The notes under the pieces: model-generated
The model's database searches: none
What the model was told of the DNA's origin: nothing
Seen by the model: only the letters and a program-made list of their open reading frames with translations
Part shown: piece by piece, positions 1-4,348 of the stretch
How the letters are laid out: each line of letters opens with the position of its first letter
How positions within the stretch are numbered: the first letter of the stretch is position 1
Assembly: GCA_002297415.1 (NCBI GenBank)
Contig: DBKZ01000064.1
Coordinates: 1,076 to 10,059, forward strand
DNA: 8,984 nucleotides
Origin: Ruminococcaceae bacterium UBA737
Lineage (GTDB): Bacteria; Bacillota; Clostridia; Oscillospirales; Acutalibacteraceae
Direction of reading: 5' to 3'
Made by a program: the position numbers and the translations under genes

Positions 1-386
1 AGTATCAGTACGGCACCGGCCGCCGCAAGTCCTCCATCGCCCGCGTTCGCCTGTATCAGGGCGGCACTGGCTCCATCACCATCAATGGCCGTGACATCGA
101 CGAGTATTTCGGCCTGGATACCCTGAAGATGGTCGTCCGCCAGCCGCTGGCCACCACCGACATGCTCGGTAAGGTCGACCTCGTCTGCACCGTCGAAGGC
201 GGCGGCGTCTCCGGTCAGGCCGGCGCAATCCGTCACGGCGTTTCCCGCGCTCTGCTGAGCGTCAATCCCGAGTTCCGCGCCGCGCTGAAAGCCGCCGGCT
301 TCCTGACCCGCGACCCGAGAATGAAGGAAAGAAAGAAGTACGGTTTAAAAGGCGCTCGCCGTGCACCGCAGTTCTCAAAGAGATAA
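1..386 (+). CDS. rpsI: 30S ribosomal protein S9 (5' end just outside window)
   Basis: Small-subunit ribosomal protein whose C-terminal tail reaches the P-site tRNA. The reading frame is open from base 3, giving 127 visible residues. It begins [15 protein letters not shown], the classic S9 N-terminal motif, and ends [15 protein letters not shown], the conserved basic tail. Family length is about 130 aa, so only some three residues, including the start codon, are missing. Third positions are strongly G/C-biased compared with everything downstream, as expected for a ribosomal gene or for a host richer in GC than the inserts. The last three codons and the stop lie inside the 15-bp att repeat (374-388), so integration leaves the protein unchanged. 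The upstream rplM partner is outside the window. The identification is secure. Confidence 0.97.
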   Translation, partial: YQYGTGRRKSSIARVRLYQGGTGSITINGRDIDEYFGLDTLKMVVRQPLATTDMLGKVDLVCTVEGGGVSGQAGAIRHGVSRALLSVNPEFRAALKAAGFLTRDPRMKERKKYGLKGARRAPQFSKR

Positions 387-388
387 TT
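374..388 (+). repeat. attL: 15-bp core repeat at the rpsI 3' end
   Basis: CTCAAAGAGATAATT occurs here and again, perfectly, at 5628-5642. This copy covers the last codons (Ser-Lys-Arg) and TAA stop of rpsI plus two bases. A tyrosine integrase gene ends 144 bp before the right copy. The repeat is therefore read as the duplicated attachment core left by site-specific integration into rpsI. Confidence 0.9.
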
Positions 389-404
389 GTTTATCAAAGA
401 AAAT

Positions 405-446
405 GGCTTGTTTACAGGGCTATCACTCTGTGGCAAGCCTTTTTTG
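405..446 (+). terminator. Element-borne terminator serving rpsI
   Basis: The stem GGCTTG (405-410)/CAAGCC (434-439), with an inner ACAG/CTGT pairing (414-417/428-431), is followed by TTTTTT (440-445). It starts 18 nt after the rpsI stop, inside the element. It would therefore end rpsI transcription in the integrated state and keep host transcription out of the element. Confidence 0.85.
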
Positions 447-463
447 ATGTCCGTTTGATGTCC
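443..463 (+). repeat. Left arm-type integrase binding repeats
   Basis: TTTGATGTCC is repeated at 443-452 and 454-463 with an 11-bp period, about one helical turn. The same decamer occurs at 5500-5509 beside the integrase gene at the other end, with two degenerate copies nearby. Short phased direct repeats at both ends of an element are characteristic of arm sites bound by the N-terminal domain of tyrosine integrases. The assignment is by pattern, not by experiment. Confidence 0.72.
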
Positions 464-488
464 AAAGACTAAAAAAAATAAGTTTTTT

Positions 489-521
489 GCGGTTTTTCTC
501 TCAGGAGATTAACCGCTTTTT
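489..521 (+). terminator. Second rightward terminator at element left end
   Basis: The hairpin has outer stem GCGGTT (489-494)/AACCGC (511-516), inner stem TCTC (497-500)/GAGA (505-508), loop TCAG, and the T-rich tail TTTTTATTT from 517. It lies 43 bp after the first terminator and makes a tandem insulator between rpsI and element genes. Confidence 0.8.
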
Positions 522-522
522 A

Positions 523-550
523 TTTGTCCGCTGGACTGTCCACGGACAAA
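523..550. repeat. 28-bp near-perfect palindrome
   Basis: TTTGTCCG (523-530) pairs with CGGACAAA (543-550), and inside them TGGAC (532-536) pairs with GTCCA (538-542) around a central T; only C531 is unpaired. No T tract follows, so it is not a simple terminator. An operator, a replication or nicking hairpin, or a recombination accessory site are all possible. Confidence 0.7.
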
Positions 551-737
551 CTGCGGACTATCGGCAGAAATTCCAAAGAGCAAGCAAAAAAAGACTTACT
601 GTTCAGTAATATTTTTCTGATTTTCAGAAATAAATTATCATTTGTGCAACAATCCACACAAATGGCATTCTGTTTGATATACTTATTATGCCGACCGCCA
701 TATCGGCAAAATAAAGTAAACGGAGGATAAACCGAAA
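551..737. other. Non-coding leader before the 54-aa gene
   Basis: No convincing gene. It holds a small hairpin TTTCTGA/TCAGAAA (614-620/624-630), possible -10 hexamers TATACT (678-683) and TATTAT (684-689) without a good -35 partner, and the short inverted repeat GCCGA/TCGGC (690-707). GGAGG at 722-726 is the ribosome binding site of the next gene. Confidence 0.4.
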
Positions 738-902
738 ATGAGCAAAATAGAACAAAGGAATAGCTTTTTGAAAATTAGAGCAGTTGCTACCGCACTTGAT
801 GCGCTGCTTGCAAACAATGACGGCACAGCCGATGAGAATGTCAATACACTTTCGATGCTACTTGTGGAATTGTGTAACGATTATGACAACAAAGACGAAT
901 AA
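738..902 (+). CDS. Small hypothetical protein (54 aa)
   Basis: Short acidic protein MSKIEQRNSFLKIRAVATAL... ending YDNKDE. It starts at ATG 738 with GGAGG 11 bases before it (722-726) and stops at 902, immediately followed by a hairpin terminator. The good ribosome binding site, the clean fit to the terminator and the helical, charged composition support real coding, although I recognise no family. It is the only rightward gene in the left half of the element and stands alone, outside the leftward operon. Its position between the insulating terminators and the end of the operon is typical of small accessory or anti-host genes in satellites, but no function can be read from the sequence. Confidence 0.6.
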   Translation: MSKIEQRNSFLKIRAVATALDALLANNDGTADENVNTLSMLLVELCNDYDNKDE

Positions 903-911
903 GCAAAAAGG

Positions 912-941
912 AAGAGCAGAGGCTTCAAGCCTCTGCTCTTT
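912..941 (+). terminator. Terminator after the 54-aa gene
   Basis: AAGAGCAGAGGC (912-923) pairs with GCCTCTGCTCTT (929-940), a perfect 12-bp stem with loop TTCAA. Only a few T residues follow. The matching A-rich run on the left (903-910) could let it act for leftward transcription as well. Confidence 0.75.
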
Positions 942-1020
942 GCTCTATATGTCGTTTACAGCCTTGTGGAGCGTTCTTTTTTTGTTTTGCGTATAAATCA
1001 CTATAAAGCAGTAAAGAGCC

Positions 1021-1039
1021 GTTCAGGGCGTTTCTGAAC
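1021..1039. repeat. Small inverted repeat GTTCAG/CTGAAC
   Basis: GTTCAG (1021-1026) and CTGAAC (1034-1039) flank seven bases. There is no T tract on either strand. It sits between two terminators in a 240-bp stretch without genes and its role is unknown. Confidence 0.4.
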
Positions 1040-1051
1040 ACCTTGCAGCAT

Positions 1052-1090
1052 AAAAAAGCAACCGCCTACCGCAAAGGGTGGACAGTTGCT
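1052..1090 (-). terminator. Terminator of the leftward operon
   Basis: Read on the minus strand: stem AGCAAC (1090-1085)/GTTGCT (1062-1057), with an inner CCACC/GGTGG-type pairing, followed by a run of T (complement of AAAAAA at 1052-1057). It lies about 55 bp past the stop of the 138-aa gene and closes the leftward operon. Confidence 0.85.
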
Positions 1091-1109
1091 ATGTGAATGT
1101 GACAAACTC

Positions 1110-1138
1110 ATTATAGTACGAAGTCAGAAAAAATGCAA
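1110..1138 (-). promoter_or_regulatory. Candidate leftward promoter before the operon terminator
   Basis: Minus-strand -35 TTGCAT (1138-1133), a 17-nt spacer and -10 TATAAT (1115-1110). Transcription would start near 1103 and meet the terminator at 1090-1052 almost at once, giving a transcript of about 50 nt. The hexamers are good but the biological sense is unclear; chance is possible in this AT-rich stretch. Confidence 0.4.
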
Positions 1139-1145
1139 ACATTTT

Positions 1146-1562
1146 CTATTCCTCTTCAATGTTCGATATTGCGTCCACCCACTCATCACTTAAAAGGTGA
1201 GTTGCTTCTTTTTCTTCTGCAAGTGCTTCAAGTCTTTTTTCAAGCAGCTGCATTTTAGGGCTTTCCCCGATTATGTCTCGCACAAACTCAGCAGCCTTTA
1301 TATTACCGTTTGCAGCCATTTGAACAGCTTTCGCAATTATGAGCGTTATATTTGTTCTGTCTTTCTCCTCAATGCCGTACTGAGCCAGCAGGACCGCCTG
1401 TTCGCCGTTTGCTGGTAAGCTCAGAATGAGCTTTGCCGCCTCTTTCATTGTTCGCTTGCGTCGTCTTGCCTTACCGCTGGCAATGCCGCCCTGTCGTGCA
1501 ATTTCTCTTTGTTCACTCTTTGGTCGTTTGTTCTGCGGTTTCAAGTTTTCATCATTTGCCAC
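1146..1562 (-). CDS. KGG-like protein, possible small terminase subunit-like (138 aa)
   Basis: Last gene of the leftward operon. I chose GTG at 1562 because AAGGAGG lies 9 nt upstream; the frame stays open for 38 more codons, but that extension is hydrophobic and has no good ribosome site. Residues 15-38 are basic, with the motif RQGGIASGKARRRKR, seen in Clostridial prophage proteins sometimes annotated as small terminase or KGG-type proteins. Residues 39-100 form a helical block with LIIAKAVQMAANGNIKAAEFVRDIIGE, and the C-terminus is acidic. A DNA-binding role fits the basic N-terminus. If it is a small terminase, it could redirect helper-phage packaging, as in satellites. The family call is from memory of motifs and uncertain; that the gene is real is well supported. 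Confidence 0.75.
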   Translation of the reverse strand: MANDENLKPQNKRPKSEQREIARQGGIASGKARRRKRTMKEAAKLILSLPANGEQAVLLAQYGIEEKDRTNITLIIAKAVQMAANGNIKAAEFVRDIIGESPKMQLLEKRLEALAEEKEATHLLSDEWVDAISNIEEE

Positions 1563-1734
1563 AGCTCCGCACCTCCTTTTTATTTTATGTAAATTCCTCC
1601 CGAGCAAGAAAACGAAAACCCAAAACAACCCGCTCAGGAGGGTACTCTGACTTCTGCGGAATTTCTCAAAACGCAAAAATCTGAGTTATTAAAGCAAGGA
1701 CAGCGGCAGAGGTGTACCGCCGCCCCTGTTTTAA
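1563..1734 (-). other. Intergenic stretch of the leftward operon with hairpin
   Basis: 172 bp between the 252-aa and 138-aa genes. A GC-rich imperfect hairpin lies at 1700-1730 (GCGGC/GCCGC core), too poor in T for a confident terminator. A minus-strand reading frame ending at the TAA on 1585-1587 gives a plausible peptide (YPPERVVLGFRFLAREEFT) but has no start codon, so it could be the tail of a lost gene. The ribosome site AAGGAGG of the 138-aa gene is at the left end. Confidence 0.4.
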
Positions 1735-2493
1735 TCAATCAATGACAGTGAACAGCTCTGCAAGCATAGCCTCAACGGTTTCAGCCTGTTCAATGATGTT
1801 GCGCTCGGTAATGAGCTGTATATAACTGTCTGTCGGAACGGAAACAGAAACACCGTGTAAAAACTCTGTTTCGGTCTGTGTTAGCTTGTTAAGAAAGATA
1901 CCGCTTGCCATTTCTTCAAGCTCCGCAAGAGCCTGAGCGAATGCCTCAGCGTGATAGAGTTTTCCGAATGTCTGAGGGAATGTCGTATGTCCGTATGCAT
2001 CAGTAAGCTGTTCGCCTCTCGCCGCAACCTGTTTTTCAACTACACTGTGGAAACGCTGCATAGTTTCAATATCATTTGCAAACTCCTTTAAAATCTGCGC
2101 TGCGGTCTCGTCTGTGATGTTCTCGCCCTCAATCTGAACGAACTGCAAAGCATTGTTTATGCGCACTGCATAGTCGCTGCCTTTTTCAACCTCATAAAGA
2201 GCTTTGAGGGCATCCACTTTTACGCTGGCAACAATTTTCATTGCTTTTGCGTTCAGACCTGCGGCTTTATTTTTTGCGGCAGTCAGCAAGTTGTCTTTCG
2301 TGCGGTTGTACTGTTCACGCAATCCCTCAGCCGTGTAAAGCTCGGTTTGAGCGTTTGCCAAAAGCTGACTTTTTGCAAGACGGCAACCGTCTGCAAGCTC
2401 TTGCTGTCCTTGCTGGTATTCTGTGATAAGTTGTTTAAGCTGTTCCGCTATGTTTACCTGTGTCGGCGTTTTGCCGAATATAACTGTTTTCAT
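1735..2493 (-). CDS. Hypothetical helical protein (252 aa)
   Basis: Starts at ATG 2493 with GGAGG (2504-2508) about ten bases upstream. The composition is rich in Ala, Glu, Gln and Leu. Residues 15-115 look like long amphipathic, probably coiled-coil helices (EQLKQLITEYQQGQQEL; EGLREQYNRTKDNLLTAAKN). A second helical block at 130-220 includes AEAFAQALAELEEMASG. There are no Cys pairs, no signal peptide and no membrane segment, so it is probably cytoplasmic. I do not recognise the family. It is the largest cargo gene in the element and is separated from the regulatory genes by 180 bp with their own repeats, so it may be transcribed semi-independently. Structural, scaffold-interfering or helper-phage-interference roles are possible but not shown. 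Confidence 0.8.
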   Translation of the reverse strand: MKTVIFGKTPTQVNIAEQLKQLITEYQQGQQELADGCRLAKSQLLANAQTELYTAEGLREQYNRTKDNLLTAAKNKAAGLNAKAMKIVASVKVDALKALYEVEKGSDYAVRINNALQFVQIEGENITDETAAQILKEFANDIETMQRFHSVVEKQVAARGEQLTDAYGHTTFPQTFGKLYHAEAFAQALAELEEMASGIFLNKLTQTETEFLHGVSVSVPTDSYIQLITERNIIEQAETVEAMLAELFTVID

Positions 2494-2524
2494 TGTCTGT
2501 TTGCCTCCGTTATTGCGGTTTTGC

Positions 2525-2622
2525 CGCTTGTTTTTGAAATGTGATTTTTTTTAAAGAGAAGTAGCAAGAGAAAAAACATATCTCTTCTTATCTTTTCCTA
2601 TCTTGTCTTATCTTCTCTTATC
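2525..2622 (-). repeat. Phased GATA repeats and hairpin upstream of the 252-aa gene
   Basis: On the plus strand TATC occurs at 2579, 2589, 2599, 2609 and 2619, exactly 10 bp apart, within a pyrimidine-rich tract; on the coding strand this reads as GATA-centred decamers. A hairpin GCGG/CCGC (2515-2527 region) precedes the ribosome site. The array overlaps the shifted tail frame of the DUF6291 gene, so it could be a decayed coding repeat or a true protein-binding array. Confidence 0.55.
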
Positions 2623-2642
2623 GGCTTTTTTCGGTTTTCAAA

Positions 2643-2658
2643 AAAACCGTTCGGTTTT
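2643..2658 (-). terminator. Weak hairpin after the DUF6291 gene
   Basis: AAAACC (2643-2648)/GGTTTT (2653-2658) with loop GTTC. On the minus strand the right arm continues into a T run (complement of 2639-2646). It resembles a weak intrinsic terminator just past the DUF6291 stop. The same bases encode the shifted frame, so the resemblance may be accidental. Confidence 0.35.
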
Positions 2659-2673
2659 AGAAAAAGCGTTCGC

Positions 2674-2952
2674 TTATTGTTCGGTAGGCATTTCGCTTTT
2701 TGGCGGTCTGCCTCCCTTAGCTCCGTTTGCTGCATTTTTCCTGCACTTCTCCATATATGCCGCTTTGTCTCTGTCCATCTGCGAACGGATGAAAGAAAAT
2801 GCCATTTGCAAAGCTCCTGAAAACTCAGGCAGAATGCCTGTTTCTTCATACTGGAACATAGCAAGCCACAGCTCGCCGCACTGTTCAACTGATAACAACT
2901 TCAAGTGTTCGGCATAATCAAGATAACAGGGAAATGAGCGTTTGCGCTCCAT
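2674..2952 (-). CDS. DUF6291 family protein, tail probably frameshifted (92 aa)
   Basis: Starts at ATG 2952, 4 nt after the previous stop, with GAGGGGTGA as ribosome site. It shows the features I associate with DUF6291 phage/element proteins: an N-terminal MERKRSF...YLDYAEHLKLLSVEQCGELWLAMFQYEETG block, the FSFIRSQMDRDKAAYMEKC helix (about 53-71) and a C-terminal NAANGAKGGRPPK motif (73-84). It stops at PTEQ soon after GGRPPK. In the next frame, downstream codons 2598-2670 read KPNGFFENRKKPIREDKTR, the kind of tail these proteins usually carry. This suggests a single indel near 2670-2680. The function is unknown; such genes lie next to replication or DnaD-like genes in prophages. Confidence 0.8.
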   Translation of the reverse strand: MERKRSFPCYLDYAEHLKLLSVEQCGELWLAMFQYEETGILPEFSGALQMAFSFIRSQMDRDKAAYMEKCRKNAANGAKGGRPPKSEMPTEQ

Positions 2953-2956
2953 AGTC

Positions 2957-3301
2957 TCACCCCTCGCTTATCAGGGATGAATAGAGATGTTTTGCTGTTT
3001 TCAGAGTGTAGAAAGTGCTGCGCCCCCTCCGTTCTTCCTGTCTGATATATCGTTGCAGCTCTTCTATTGTTTCAGGTAGCCAGTAGCCGTGCATCTGGTC
3101 TGTAACAACGCAGACTCCAGCTCGGCGGATGGTCTCTATTGTCTTGCGCGCTGTTCGGTCTGATAGACCTGTAAATTTGCACAGCTCCCGAACTTGTAAG
3201 CTGTTGTCAAGCCCCTCACCCAGTAAAGATAATATTTTACTGTATATCGGATGAGCGTATAACTCAGGGAATGTTTTTTCGGTTACTTCTTGTAAAGCCA
3301 T
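2957..3301 (-). CDS. Winged-helix/HTH DNA-binding protein (114 aa)
   Basis: ATG 3301 is chosen over GTG 3310 because GGCGGTG lies six bases before it and the upstream stop is one base away (3303), a coupled arrangement. Residues 20-75 look like a winged helix: a helix with PIYSKILSLLGEG, then LQVRELCKFTGLSDRTARKTIETIRRAGV (35-63), a clear HTH, followed by a beta wing CVVTDQMHGYWLPE. The C-terminal EELQRYIRQEERRGRSTFYTLKTAKHLY is basic and helical. Proteins of this type in small prophages act as replication initiator-like or regulatory proteins. Its place between the AlpA-like and DUF6291 genes supports an early or replication role. I cannot name the family exactly. Confidence 0.8.
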   Translation of the reverse strand: MALQEVTEKTFPELYAHPIYSKILSLLGEGLDNSLQVRELCKFTGLSDRTARKTIETIRRAGVCVVTDQMHGYWLPETIEELQRYIRQEERRGRSTFYTLKTAKHLYSSLISEG

Positions 3302-3302
3302 A

Positions 3303-3500
3303 TCAAGCACCGCCTTTTAACTGCTTCAACTGCTCGATTAAAGCGTCATAATTTACAAAAACCTTTTTCCCAGCTGTAAAGCTCGGCAGCTTACCCTGTT
3401 TCTGCATTTGCCGCAAAACATATTCACTTAATATGCCAGTTGCGGCAACCTGCCTAATTGTCATCATACAGGGGATGCGATTTGCATTAGTGTGTTCCAT
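3303..3500 (-). CDS. AlpA/excisionase-like HTH protein (65 aa)
   Basis: The small MerR-like HTH_17 fold is visible: MTIRQVAATGILSEYVLRQMQKQGKLPSFTAGKKVFVNYDALIEQL (residues 13-58), with helix-turn-helix, wing (TAGKKVFVNY) and a final helix. This is the pattern of AlpA/Xis-type recombination directionality factors. Start ATG 3500 has GAGGTG five bases upstream and overlaps the previous gene by 14 nt, so the two are probably coupled. It is the best candidate for the excisionase partner of the tyrosine integrase at 4348-5484, bending DNA at the att arms. A purely regulatory role on the operon is an alternative. Confidence 0.82.
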   Translation of the reverse strand: MEHTNANRIPCMMTIRQVAATGILSEYVLRQMQKQGKLPSFTAGKKVFVNYDALIEQLKQLKGGA

Positions 3501-3672
3501 TGCTGCACCTCAATTCTTCAATAGCTTTCATCACTTTTTTGCGGCGTTCATCTGTCAATTCATTGCGAAGCCATACACAGAATGTTGTTTCAGATATGCC
3601 GATGCAGTCCGCAACCTCGTAATGGTGAAGCCTTAAAATTTTTATCATTTCTCTAATATCTGCGTTTTTCAA
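3487..3672 (-). CDS. Small HTH protein, TTG start (61 aa)
   Basis: First gene of the leftward operon. The frame is open to 3759, but AAGGAGG sits 8 bases before TTG 3672 and the family-like sequence begins there (LKNADIREMIK). It resembles a common Firmicutes protein of the type KNAEIREaak...qIADaLGI...FSRkLRkEL...kilaaIeel. The HTH is at residues 18-40, EVADCIGISETTFCVWLRNEL, followed by a closing helix KKVMKAIEEL. It probably binds DNA as a Cro-like regulator or an early activator. The leader between promoter and start is about 70 nt. The C-terminus overlaps the AlpA-like gene. Confidence 0.8.
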   Translation of the reverse strand: MKNADIREMIKILRLHHYEVADCIGISETTFCVWLRNELTDERRKKVMKAIEELRCSNGTH

Positions 3673-3712
3673 TCGTGTGTCCTCCTTTTTTGTCCTGTCG
3701 CAAGAATTCTTA

Positions 3713-3741
3713 TTGACAAGTACAGTGTAGCACGATATAAT
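3713..3741 (+). promoter_or_regulatory. Consensus rightward promoter of repressor/integrase arm
   Basis: TTGACA (3713-3718), a 17-nt spacer and TATAAT (3736-3741): a perfect sigma-A promoter. Transcription would start near 3748 and lead to the repressor at 3801 with a leader of about 50 nt. Confidence 0.88.
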
Positions 3742-3750
3742 GTTATTGTC

Positions 3751-3780
3751 AGTATACATAATTTTAACATAATTTTGTAA
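3751..3780 (-). promoter_or_regulatory. Leftward promoter and repeat operator of the switch region
   Basis: Minus-strand -35 TTACAA (3780-3775), an 18-nt spacer and -10 TATACT (3756-3751), with a start near 3744. The spacer holds the direct repeat ACATAATTTT at 3756-3765 and 3767-3776, with an 11-bp period. TGACAA (3714-3719) and TTGTCA (3746-3751) form an inverted pair across the rightward promoter. The repeats are good candidates for repressor operators. Confidence 0.6.
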
Positions 3781-3800
3781 TAACAGGAGATGAGTTAAAT

Positions 3801-4055
3801 ATGATTAACAAATATAACTTTCAGAAAATAGGCAACCGAATAAAACAGGAAAGAAACAAAGCCAAAAAATCACAAGATGAATTAGGAGATTATATCGGCG
3901 TTACTCGCCAGACGGTGGCAAAATGGGAACACGGGAAAGACCTCCCTCAATTATCAGACTTGTTGAGATTATGCAATTTATTTGATTGTGAAATAGGATA
4001 TTTACTTTGCGAATACGATGTAAAACAAAAGTTGCAACAGATATTCAAACGGTAA
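3801..4055 (+). CDS. Cro/CI-type HTH repressor, N-terminal part (84 aa, frameshifted)
   Basis: XRE-family DNA-binding protein. ATG 3801 follows AGGAGATGAG. The HTH lies at residues 23-46, SQDELGDYIGVTRQTVAKWEHGKD, followed by LPQLSDLLRLCNLFDCEIGYLLCEYD, the usual end of the domain in element repressors. After EYD (about 4019) the frame leaves the family pattern and stops at 4055 (VKQKLQQIFKR). The remainder continues in another frame (4020-4348). One missing base, as if GATTGT had become GATGT, would restore ...EYDCKTKVATDIQTVTGLSE. The gene stands at the head of the integrase arm under a consensus promoter. The 84-aa product could still bind DNA, but would lack the dimerisation or sensor half. 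Confidence 0.8.
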   Translation: MINKYNFQKIGNRIKQERNKAKKSQDELGDYIGVTRQTVAKWEHGKDLPQLSDLLRLCNLFDCEIGYLLCEYDVKQKLQQIFKR

Positions 4056-4348
4056 CAGGCTTGTCTGAGACGGCTATAAATAGGATTTCTTCTTCAATTA
4101 CGGGCAAAGGCATTAGACTGTGCAGTCAAACAAGAAATTACGAACGCAAAGCATTAAACAACATTCTTGAAATAAACGGGGGGGAAGCTCTTACGCTGAT
4201 ATCTGACTATTTATATAGTGAAGAAAAGTCTGTCGAACTCGATGACGGCAGAATACTAACAGCGGAGGCAGTCGCTACTTCACACCTACTGGACGTTTGC
4301 GTAGAACTGCGGACAATTAGAGAAAAATTAAACGGAGGTAAAAGCTAA
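4020..4348 (+). pseudogene. C-terminal part of the frameshifted repressor
   Basis: The frame open through 4020-4348 encodes CKTKVATDIQTVTGLSETAINRIS...RTIREKLNGGKS, about 109 residues. The phrase TDIQTVTGLSETAI is what normally follows the YLLGEYD-type end of these HTH regulators, so this is the displaced C-terminal half of the gene at 3801. Its own upstream ATG (4007) lies inside the first frame and has no ribosome site. Its stop TAA overlaps the integrase ATG by one base (TAATG), so the intact gene was translationally coupled to the integrase. It is a frameshift mutation, a sequencing error or, less likely, a programmed shift. Confidence 0.75.

Noticed and set aside
524..730. Plus-strand frame of 68 codons starting with TTG
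   Set aside because: No ribosome site; it begins inside the palindrome at 523-550, has low-complexity content, and overlaps the leader of the better supported 54-aa gene.
1563..1676. 38-codon N-terminal extension of the 138-aa gene
   Set aside because: No ribosome site at the upstream ATG and an unrelated hydrophobic composition, while AAGGAGG sits 9 nt before GTG 1562.
2598..2888. 96-codon minus-strand frame overlapping the DUF6291 gene
   Set aside because: The first two-thirds are a shadow of DUF6291; only the last part looks coding, and it is explained as the frameshifted tail.
3673..3759. 29-codon N-terminal extension of the 61-aa HTH gene
   Set aside because: It would overlap the promoters at 3713-3756 and start before the predicted transcript start; AAGGAGG is placed for TTG 3672.
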